From Phascolarctos cinereus (taxonomy: Eukaryota > Chordata > Mammalia > Diprotodontia > Phascolarctidae): DNA of 64,000 nucleotides. This document shows, piece after piece, positions 23,001-35,000 of the stretch (position 1 is its first letter; each line of letters starts with the position of its first letter). A program made the position numbers and the translations under genes. The notes below the pieces were generated by a model that worked only from the letters and a program-made list of their open reading frames with translations, had not been told where the DNA came from and searched no databases. The DNA lies in assembly GCF_002099425.1 (NCBI RefSeq), contig NW_018344068.1, positions 8,810,501-8,874,500 on the forward strand, given 5' to 3'.

Positions 23001-26000
23001 GGTCTGTCCTATCTCTTTTTAGGCACCCGTGAGCCTATGACCATTCTGGACAGTGTAGCAACAGAATATATGTATTTAGAGCTGAACGTATTGCCTACCT
23101 CATATATTTTACCCTAGATCCCCTCTCCCCTCTAATACATATTCTCTCCCTCCATATAACTTCTATAATTATCCTGCTTTCCTCAGGAGGAAACATCTCA
23201 CCTCATATTACTTTCAACTATTTCCTGCTGAAGGAGTGTGTGTGTGTGAATATATATATTTACACACACACACACACACACGCATACACATACACATACA
23301 TGTGTATATATATACATACACATACGAATATTTGTCCAGGCAATGATCACCTCCTCAAAGAGTGACCAAAAAAAAAATCTGGTTTTTTTTTTTTTTGCCT
23401 AAAACATTGGACTGTTTTAGTTAACTGGTTCCTGACCCTCTCCATTGATTTCTGCTGAAGTATGTATCTCAGGAAGATACTCATGCTGATATGGCATAGC
23501 CTAAAATAACGTACATAAAGTAGGCAGAAAGCTTGAATTGAAAGTTACCTTAGACTTACAGACTGAGTCAGCAAGCAGAGGAGGCTTCCAAAGCCATCTA
23601 TTTTCATCTGATCAGAAGCATTTATGAAGTACCTACTGTGTGCCAGGCCCTGTGCTAGGTACCTAAGACATAAAGACCAGTATGAAATAGTACCTGCCTT
23701 TAATAAACGGGAGTAATTTGGGGCAAGGTGTTTTATCCTGAGGAAAGTAGGATAATTGTGGGAGCTGGGAGGGACAGGGGAGGTATTTGGACTCTGTTAT
23801 AGGGGAGGGAAGTTCAAGGTGAGTGTAAGCAAGAATAAGCTACTTTGACTAGAACAGTCATGGGCTCACAGGAGCCTAGGTGGAGCTAGAAGGGACCTTT
23901 AAGGCCATCTGGTCCAGGCCCTTTAGTCATATTCCTGCTGGGGAGACAGCAGTGACTACAACATAGGTATATACAGACCAGAAACAAAGTAACTTTGTGT
24001 ATGGGGTTTGTAGGAGTAGGGAGACATTAGTAGCTCAGGGGCCTGGGAAGGACCTCATACAGAAACTGGACGAGTTTACAAGGAAATTAGAGATGCCAAG
24101 AGGTGGAGGAGTAGAGGAAGAACACTGGGGTGTGGGAGTCGACTTTATGAATGTCCTAAAATATGTTACCCAGAACTGAATTTAGTATTTCAAACGTAGT
24201 CTGACCTGTTCAGATTACAGGGAGACTGTCACTTCTCTAGTTATAGACAGTTCACTTCTGTTAAGGCAGGCTAAGACATTATTAAGTATTTGAATGTTTT
24301 CCTGGTTCTCCTATCTGTGCAACCACTCTTTCTCAGTCTCCTTTGCTGGTCTTCTGTGTCATTTCCATAAATGTCCCCATGCCTCTGTCCTAGGCCTCCT
24401 TTTTACTGTATACTATCTTACTAACATCATACTCTCATGGGGTTCAGTTAGCATCTCTATGCAGAGGATTCCCAGGTCTATATATCCAGCCCCAGTCTCT
24501 CTCTTGAGCTACAGTTACTATCTCCAACTGCTTCTCAGACATTCTTCTTCAGGATCTACTCCTGACTCTCTGAACTTTCTCTAGAATGCTACAAGCAGCC
24601 TTCTCACCCTAGAATTTCTTTCTGTCCCATGGCCCCCTCTGATTGGTTATTCCTCCAGGTACCTCCATCTTAAGGAAGGCACCCAGGCCAGCCATGCCTT
24701 CATTCGTCACTGGGCTCCACTCCTGGTTATCCAGACTTTCTCTACTGTCCTTCCCTACCCGCAATCCCGTCTTTTTTAGTTTCTTTACATGTATTGTCTT
24801 CCATTAGTGCGTAATCTTCTTAAGGGCAAGGAATATCTTTCTTTCTGCTTATATTTGTATCCCTGGGATCTACAGGTATTCAGAGAAGACTAGTACCTCT
24901 GGTGTGAGGGCTGCTTTCCACCTTTGGTGTTTACCTGCCACCCAATTCTCACCTGTGGCTCCAAAAAGCTGTAACATGTGCTGCAGCCACATCCTGGTAA
25001 ACAGTTTCAGCAGATGGGCTAAACCGGGTTGAGGGTAACTGAGGGGCCTTAAATCCCTTCGTGATTTAGTGGAGTCTCTAACCCTAACCCTAACCCAGAC
25101 ATGTGAAGACTTCCCTGCGTGGACTGGTCAGATGAGAACAATTTGTTCCAACGGCCATGAAGGTGGCTGCCCAGGTGCCGTGGAGCGCTTAGAGCTTGGT
25201 GAGCCACTGAGGATGCCAAGGTCATCCACTGCAGCTCAGGCCATCACCAGTCATCTTGACTCTTGTCTGGTCACTGGACTTCAATGACTATGAAAGAGAG
25301 AGTGAGGCTGACTAACGTTGCCTCCCTTAAATACAGTTAGGTGCAAGTCAGAAGACATTGCCCGTGCCATTTTACCATTTTTACCTATCTCAGAGCCCTG
25401 TAGTGATAGACAAGTGACGAATCAGCAGGTGGGGATACACTGGGAGTATAGTCACACCCTGCACACAGGAGGCCAAGGGCATAGAGTCCTCTTCTCACTG
25501 GATTGAAGCAGTAGTGGGATTCAGCAGCCCCTTGGGTATCTGAGCAGCCTTTTTTAAGGACCACACTGCTCACCTTCTGGCATGAGGAAGGGGCTAGAAA
25601 AGATACCCTAAAAATTGTCAACTTCCCCTCACCTGACTCTGGTCTGCTTAATGAGGGAGGTGGCTGTTGTGGGAAATGATTAACTTAGACCCTATTTTAT
25701 TTAGACCTCTAGCTTATTTGCAATCAGTATTATTTCAGTCTGATGTGATTCCATAGGGATAGTGATTATTTCTGTTATACTTATCCATAAATATACATTT
25801 AGTCAGTATAATCAAATAGTATTAATACATATTTATGTATCTTTATGTGAGGATTAGATAAGATGAGGTAGATTCTTTCTTATAATAGGCCCTAAAACTT
25901 TATAAGATCTTAAGTTCAATTGCTTGTTATAAAATTCGCTTCCTTAATCACAGGCAGATAGCTAGAGAACCTCTACCCTTTCTTTCTGCTGAGGAGGAAA

Positions 26001-29000
26001 CCAAGCCCAGCATGGTAGAAATGACTCAATGATATGGAAAGTCCCCCAGCGATTTTTGATTATCCCTCCACTTTATTCCTTTGCTGAGGAGACAGGCCTA
26101 TGGGCACATGGCCAACAGCCCTATGAACATTTGACCAATGGGTGACCCTGTCTTCAGGTTGCCAGAGCTGCTTACAACTCTCTGTTGCCAACATGGGGCC
26201 AGTGAATTGCTATCAGTTCTGCCCATTTTTGGAATCCTCTGCTGGTCATTGACTGTAGGCATAAACTGAAGGTTCTCCTGGAAGGTCAAGATATAGGTCT
26301 ATCAACCAATGAGACTCTGTATTTTACTTTGCCTCATTTGTATCTTCTGGGTATCAAGCACTATAAAACTAAAGCCCTGAAAGAAGGAGGCATCTCGGAT
26401 GGTGAGGAAGATCCGAGGTCCTGTTCATTAAGTTGAGGTTGGTGGATGGGAAGGTAGGTCCCTTTAATAGATGGTTATTCATTCAGAGCTCTGCATTAGT
26501 TTCTTTTATTGTAGATTGGGCATTTTTGGCTCCTATACTATCCTACCCTGTGGTCAAAACACAAGAAAAGTTCAAAAAGCTTTTTCAAAGACAATTCCAT
26601 TCTCCATTGGCACATGGAATGTGCACATACTTATGGACAACAGGAAATCCAGTAGACCTGAAAAACAAAAAGCTCTTGTTGCAAGAGAACCTGGCAGGTA
26701 CTGCCTCCAAATAGCAGTCCCGAGTGACACAAGGCTGGCAAATGAAGGCCAGTTTACCAAAGTCAGAGGTGGCTACACATTTTTCTGAAGTGGCCTCAGT
26801 GATTGGGGGAGCGGTAAAGCTGGCATAGGTTTCACAATCAAAACTAATCTAGTTGACAAGCTTGTATGGTGTGCTACTTTTTTTTCATAAATAATGGTGC
26901 ATTCAATGCAGCCTGTGAGGCCGAGATGCAACAAAGTATGGATCAGTTCTCTGCTGCTTGTGCTAATTTTGGCCTAACAATCAACACCAAGAAAACAGAG
27001 GTCCTCTACCAGCCAGCATCACACCATCCATATGTGGAACCATTGGTTACAGCAAATAGAGAAATTTTCAATGCTGTGGATAAGTTCACTTACCTTGGCA
27101 ATATAATTTCAAAAGATGTACATATAGATGAGGCTGATGCATGCATTGCCAGAGCTAGGCTGCATTTTTGGAAGGCTTCAAAGGAAAGTATGGGAGAGGA
27201 GAGGTATTAGACTGCCTACCAAACTGAAATGCTACAGAGCCATTGTGTTGACCTCATTGTTGTATGCCTGTGAAACCTGGACAGTGTACCAGCGCCATGC
27301 CAGGAAACTGAATCACTTCCATTTGAATCGTCTTAGAAAAATGCTGAAGATCACCTGGCAACATAAGGTACCAGGCACTGAGGTCTTTTTCCGAGCTGAA
27401 CTGCCAAGCATTTAAATTCTACTGCAGAAAATGCAACTCCAATGAGCACTCCACATTGTTTGAATACCAAATGCACATTTGCCTAAAAGACTATTTTACA
27501 GAAAATTCACACAAGGCAAGCGCTCACATGGAGATCAGAAGAAAGGAAATAAGAACACTGTCAAGGTCTATTTGAAGAACTTTGGAATCGATGGGAGACA
27601 CTGGCAGAGTGTCTTCAGATCCAACATGGCATGCCCAAATCAAAGAAGGCTCTGTGAGCAAAGCAGAATTACTGGTGCCCTGCTGAAATTTGTCTATGAT
27701 ATTTTCCAAATCTAATATCTGTCAAAAAAAAAAAAAAGAAACCATCCAGAATTATTTGTTCTTAGTGAACCCATACTGGCTCATAGTAATTACTGGTTTT
27801 CTTTCTAAAGATCCACAAACCTTCCCTTTAAAATTTTTGTCAAGAATAAACTTGCTAGCTTAAAATTTGAGAATCTGGCTTCTACCATTCTTTGTTTTTT
27901 ATTTAGAATATTTGAATGTCTCCAATAATACTTCTTCCTATTCCTCCTGACTCTGCTTAACTACCGTTGGTAATTTTTTAGTTGCATACACAAGTTCTTT
28001 CAGGATTCTGGGATGGAGTTCACCCTGACAAAGTGGCTTGACCATAATTGAGAGCAGCTATAATCTGTCTTACCACTTTATCTGTTGACTTTTATTTCAA
28101 TTCCCTGTTAACCATATTTGTTTGACCTTTCCTAGTCCAAAGGTCATTCTTGGTAGAGAAAAAGCAAACAAAAGGAATTGAGTAATTCTGCCTTCTTTCA
28201 GCCTTTATCATTGTCATATCCACCTTGAGGAGTGGTTCCCTGCCTGCCTTCTTCCTATTGCTTTCATCTTAGTTTTTAAAACCCTATTTTGCTGTCATTA
28301 TTTTTTATTGCAAGTCCCAGCTCTTTCAAGGCTTTAGTTTTCTTGGCATTCTTACAGAGTCAGGATACATTTTTGTATTTTGCCTGTTACTTTCCTCATT
28401 TGCTTTTCCAGATTCAGAGTTTTATCAGTGATGTCTCTACATAACCATTTATTTGATCTCTTGTTAACATATTTTTCTTACTCATGAGGATAATTTATGT
28501 TCACCAGCAGAATTCATTCTTGAGAAGTCCCTGCCTTCTTCTCCCTTTTTCTTTCAATCCTTTGTTAACCTACTCTTCCTTAAGAATTTCAGGCTGTGGG
28601 ATGCTATCTAACCTTTCTCTGAACCCTTTGAAATATGTTCTTGTAGAAATGATGAGCAGGCAGATTTCAAAAAAACCTGGACTTCATGCTGAATGAAGTG
28701 AGCAGAACCAGAAGAACATTGTACACAGGAACAGCAACATCTTGTGATGATTAACTTTGATAGACTTGGCTCTTCTCAACAATACAATTATCTAAGACAA
28801 TTTCAGAAGACTTATGGTGGAAAATGCTATCCATATCCAGAGAAAGAAGTGGAGTCTGAATGCAGATCGAAGCATATTATTTTCTCCCTTCTTTTTTATC
28901 TTGTGGTTTTTTCTTTTTGTTCTGATTCTCCTTCACAACGTGACTAATGTAGAAATATGTTTAATATGATTGTGCATGTAAAGCCTATATCAGATTGCTT

Positions 29001-32000
29001 GCTGTCTTAGGGAGGAACGAGAGAGAGGGAGAAAAAAAACTTGTAACTCAAAATCTTATAAAAGTAAATGTTGAAAACTGTCTTTACATGTAATTGGGAA
29101 AAAATAAAATACTGTTAACTGGGGAAGAAAAGAAATATGTTCTTGTAAAATTAACAGGCATGACAATTAAAGGGCAATATTCCTATGTGTTATCCTAGTG
29201 ATAGATAGTTCCTATCTATCACTAAATGCTAAGATGGAAGAATCATTTCCTCCCAAGATCCCCATAATTTCACCAACCAGCTTTTAATCTAGACCAGGAG
29301 ACTTAATTAACCTCTTTTTACAGAGGAGGAAGCTGAGGCTTAGAGGGATTAAGCAGCATATCCAAGATTACACAAAGCTAGTAATTGGAAGAGCCAGGAC
29401 TCCATCCCCTATCTTAGGATTCCAAGTCCAATGCTCCGTCTACTACTCCACACAATAGTGTGATACTTGGGCATTTACTGCTTAGGCCTAGGAAAGGGTA
29501 TTCCACTCTCCAATTCACAAAATACACAAAATTCTCTACTGATAGTTTTAGGAAAACCAGATTTAAAGGTAACGGAAAGAAGGGTTGCTGCTAAGGGTCC
29601 CTTTTCAACCCTCTCAGTATATGGCAGAACTTGATTACCCAGTACCGAAACTGGGATCGCACCTTGAATTTCAGGTCCTCCACTCCAGATCTTTGAGAGG
29701 TCTAATTCTGAGGGCCCTAGAGATAGATCATGGCCTTTTCTTCTTCTCTGCTAGGATATAACCCCACTGCAGGTGGTCCTGCCCAATACAGCATTGCACC
29801 TTAAGGCCTTACTTGACTTTGAAGATGAAAATGGGGACAAAAGAATAGCAGGAGACGAGTGGCTGTTTGAAGGGCCTGGTAAGTCATTTGTCTCCCTAAT
29901 AGTAATTGACTGTATAGGACAGGGGTGGGGAACCTGCAGCCTCAAGGCCACAGGTGGCCTTCTAGGTCCTTGGGTGCGGCCTTTTGACTGAGTCCAAGTT
30001 TTATAGAACAAATTCTTGGATTAAGGGGATTTGTTCTGTGAAGTTTGGATTCAGTCAAAAGGCCGAATTTGAGGACCTAGAGGACCATATATGGCCTTGA
30101 GGCCACAGGTTCCCCACCCCTGATAGAGGACTTGACCCTATTTTGGAGGTTTCACCCAGGGTAGGGTAGAAAGGATCACTTGCCTCTCCTGACCCTTCCC
30201 TGTTCTTTCCCTTTCTTTATTTTGTTAGTCATGAAAACAAACCCCAAAATCTGATATAGTTTTAGAAATAAATTTATTAGGTCATTTGGTAGAAGAGAGA
30301 GATAAATCATGAGCAAACAGGAAAGGGTGTGGCTGCCCATCTTCCAGGGTCTGGAAGGTTTACTTTCTGCAGGATCTAGGGCCTGAGAGGAGCTTAAAAT
30401 TCCTTGTAGTCACCTCTGGCAATCCTGGAAAGTTCCTGAGGCCAGGGTGACATTCTGGGTTCAAACAATCTCTAGTCACATCAAGTTAGGTTTAAATAGT
30501 ATGATGATGTTTTCCAAACAGCATAATAAAGCATTTTCCACACTTTCCATGCCAACCTCCCAGGCACTTACATTCCCCAGAAGGAGGTAGAAGTGGTGGA
30601 GACGATCCAGGCCACAGTGATCCGACACAATCAGGCTCTTCGCCTCCGGGCCCGAAAGGAATGTCAGGACCGGGATGGCAAACAGAGGGTGACAGGTAAG
30701 GGGGAGAGCAGGGCCAAAGGCAGGTGAGTTGGGGATGAAGCAGGGAGAAAAGAATGCTCTGGAGTGGGGAGAACAAAAATACGGGTAGATATGTTTATAA
30801 AGGGAAGGGCTGAGGGGAAGGAGGAAGCTTGAAGGAAACCATGGATCTCAAGAGCATAATTCTCTCAAAGAAGCCTCAGGAACTTGACAGAGGCCCTAAA
30901 TGGAGAAACAGTTATTTAAAGTTTAAAAAAAAAAAGGCAAAGTATCTGAAGGAGACCAGAAGAAATATACTGACAGTTTTGAAGTCTCCATTTTTTTTTA
31001 AATTTTGCTAGGAAAGGGGTTAAGTGACTTGCACAGCTAGTGAGTATCAAGTGTCTGAGGCCAGATTTGAACTCAGGTCCCCCTGACTCCAGGGTCAGTG
31101 CCCTATTCACTGCACCACCTAGTTGCCCTTGAAGTCTCCGTTTCAAAGGGATTTATTCTCCTAAGGTTCAAAATCAGCCTTTAAAAAATAGCAAAAAACA
31201 ACTTTGCTGAGGTCGGGAGGCAAGAGAAATGAATGATAAGGAGCAGAATTTTCAGCTAGAACCTTGTCAGGTTTCTGAGACTAGAGACAGGTAGCATCTC
31301 AGTCCTTGCACCCTGTCTCTTTGTTATGGGGAAGGGCATTCCTGACCAGTACCCAGTGAGATGGTCTTTTCAGGGCTTTGCTGAGTTTCTAAACCTTTAA
31401 CATGACTTCTTGTCCTCCTTGGCTAGGAGAAGAATGGCTGGTACGCTCAGTGGGAGCTTACCTCCCCGGTGTGTTTGAGGAAGTTCTGGACGTGGTCAAT
31501 GCTGTGGTCCTCACAGATAAGGCAAATAAGCTCTGGGGGAGTGGGAGGGACCCCACAAAGGAAACAGGGTGGTGAGACTACCCTGAGCAGTGTGCTTTTG
31601 GGTGGGATAGGTAAGGGAGTGTCAAGGAAGATAATGAGTAGTTATCATTCCAAGTTCACTGAACTATGGGAGTTCAACCCTCTCTTTTCAAGAATCTCTA
31701 GACCAATGGTTCTTAACCCTGGGGTCTCTAAATTCCTTTTTTTTGGTTTGTTTTTGGTGAGGCAGTTGGGATTAAGTGACTTGCCCAAGGTCACACAGGT
31801 AGTTAAGTGTCAAATATCTGAGGTCACATTTGAACTCAGGTCCTCCTGACTCCAAGGCTGGAGCTCTAAGCATTGTGCTACCTAGATGCCCCTATCTAAA
31901 TTTTTTTTAATTTTTGTAACTATATTTCAATAGCCTTTGTAATTTCCTTTGAAATCTCATACATTTTATTTTATGCATTTAAAAACCCTATTCTGAGAAG

Positions 32001-35000
32001 GGGTCCATGGCACAAAGAATAAGTTAGCTTTATTCTAGTCTGACTGGCAGGTGTTGGGGAGTCACCCTGGAATTAGGGTAAATGGAAAACCTTTTTTATA
32101 TCAGTATAGCTTTCCTAAGCCCCTTGGACCAGGGAGGAAGTGGTCAGGGGTAAAGGGTCAGAGATCATATCAGGGTCAAGAAGGATAAGAAAGGACCAGT
32201 TGAGGAGCTGATGGTCAGAATCAAATGAGGTAACATACAAAGTGCTAGCAAATCTTAGCTATTATAAACAGCAGCCCTGTTGTTATTACTGTCATGGTCA
32301 CTGAGAGGGAGATTGTGTCCTTTTTTATTCTTTAGAGGCCAAAGATCCTTCTAGCTTCTATCTTCCTTCTCCACAGATAGCCCTGCACCTCCGGGCCCTG
32401 CAGAACTTCCGGGATGTGAGAGGCCTGTTCCGCCACACGGGAGAAGAGTGGCTGGTCACCCAGGCAGACGCAGAAGCCCATGTGCCTGACGTTTATGAGG
32501 AGGTGCTGGGAATTGTGAATATCACTACCCTGGGTCCTCGGAACTACTGTGTGATCCTGGACCCAGTGGGGCTGGATGGCAAGAATCAGCTGGGACACAA
32601 GCGTGTGGTGAAGGTGAAGGGGCTGGCAGGGTCGGGACAGGTACAGGAGGTGTGAACAGGTCAGGAAGAGTTGTTCATTCCCTGACTCAGTGTCTTTTCC
32701 TGACAGGGGGAGAAATCCTTCTTCCTTCATCCTGGAGAGAGTTTGGAGGAAGGAATCCAGGAGGTGTTTGTACTGTCAGAGGATGAAGGGCTGCTCCTGA
32801 GGGCACTCCAGCCCCTGGAGGAAGGAGATGATGGGGAGAGTGGTGAGAAAAGGCAGGCTGGAGACCGCTGGCTGATTCGGGGACCCCTGGAATATGTACC
32901 CCCTGCCAAAGTAGAAGTCATAGAACAGCGACAGGCCATCCCTCTGGATGAGAATGAGGGCATCTATGTGAGAGATGTCAAGACTGGCAAGGTGAGCCTG
33001 GAACCCAGGGTAGGACTCACTCCCAAACTCAGATCTGCAATTGAAAAATAATAATAGTAACCAGAATTTAAGGTTCATGAATCTCTCTATGTGTGCTGTC
33101 TCATTTGGTCCTGACAACAACCTAGGAGGAAGGTGCTATTATTGTCTCTATTTTGCAGATGAGGAAACTGAGGCAGACAGAGATTGAATGACTTACACAG
33201 GTCACAGAGCTAATAAGTGTCTGAGGCTGGATTTGAACGAAGATCCTTCTGACTCCAAGTCTGGCACTCTCCCCATCATGCTGCCTTGATTGATCTGAAA
33301 CTGCCTGAATTAAAAATGTCAGCCTGCCACAGAATTGTCCGTGGAGCTTTAGAACCTCACACTTACCTGGAGGCTCCTATGGAAACACTTTATCTCTCTT
33401 TTCTGACACCTTACCTCACTTCTCTACCAAACCCCTCATTTTTTTAGATGAAGAAACAGAAGCCCCGAATGGAAAGGGAACCCTTCCCTCAGTCAGTCAA
33501 TAAGTCAGATGGCTAATAAGTGACAAAACTCCAGTCTAATCCAGTAAACATTGATTAAGCATCTACTGTGTATCAGGCACTGTGCTAAGTTCTGGGGATT
33601 CAAAGAGAGGCAATGGTCCAGGCCCTCAGGAACCTCACAATCAAATGAGGGTGACAACATGCCTATAGCTATATATACACAGGCTGTGTACAGGTTAAAC
33701 AAGAAGTAATCAATAGAGGGAAGCCACTGCAAGTAAGAAGGATTGGGAATTAGGCGATACAGGGCTTCCTGTAGGTGAGATTTTGGCTGGGACTTGAAGG
33801 AAGCCAAGAGGCAGAAATGAGGAGGAAGAGCATTCCACATAGGAGGGGGAGAGCCAGAGAAAATGCCTGAGCCCAGAGTAAAGCAAAGCAAAAGGCCCAA
33901 CCAAGGGGCAACTAGGTGGCACAGTAGATACAGCACCGGCCCTGAAGTCAGGAGGACCTGAGTTCAAATGTGGTCTCAGACCAAACACTTAACATTAGCT
34001 GTGTGACCCTGGGCAAGTCACTTAACCCCAATTGCCTAAAAATTTAAAAAAAGGCCCAACCAGCAGTCTTCTCACCAAATAATTCTGCCAGACCTTGTCC
34101 TAATTTTTTTTTTCTGGTTTCTAATACTAACCAGAGTAAGGTATATGAATATAAAGAGCACAGTCCCAGGCTGGTAGTCAAACTTTGACCCAGGTTTCCC
34201 ATGTCTTTGTCTTATGATCCTCTCCACACCTAAAACACCATATCTGTCTCCCTAAGGTCCCAGAAGGGAAAATTGTGTCTTCTAAAATCTCCCCATCTTT
34301 ATCCTGGTGTATCATTTATAAATTTGCATATTCCCTTTTGCCTTGGAAATAGACTCTGGAAAACCTGCTCCTGTGGTCGGCTGCGTAGGGCTGATAAGGG
34401 CAGGAAAGAAAGCAAGTACCTACAAGACTGAAAGAGAACCAGTCCTAGTGGCTAAGAAGAAGGTGGCACTAAAGGAGATCTTGATGCCTGAGGGGAGGGC
34501 TCAAGTCCTTTCTGTCCAGTAGTGGTTCACTGATCTGGGAAGGTTTTGAAAGTAGAAAGGTTTTGGGGGGAGATGGGAGGGAATTTGGAACAGAAAATCT
34601 TATGGAAGTGAATATTGAAAACTAAAAATAAATAAATTTATTAAAATTTTTTTAAAAAGAAAGTAAAAGTTTTTCAGAAATCGTAGTGCTTAAGGCAAAA
34701 GTCCTCTAGAACTTGGCTTAAAGAAAGAGCTGGAATCCCTTAGAAAAGCTGGCTCAGATCAGCCAGGCCTAAGATTGAAGTTTATATTTTTCCCAGACAT
34801 GCTCACAAACAGCTGTAACATAAAATAATCCATAGTGATGTGTGATGGTTGACACTGTGGCACTGGTCCCTACCTCAGGGGAGGCAGAGGCTTTTGTATT
34901 GCTTGAGTTTGGGAGTTCTGAGTTGTGCCAGGGCCAACGCTGATCAGGTGTTGACACTAAATTCCAGAGCAACATTGTGAGCCCCCAAGAGCCAGGGGCC

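Noticed and set aside
25077-25096. A true interstitial telomeric site
   Set aside because: Only three units, embedded in a dispersed repeat with no sign of chromosome-end fusion.
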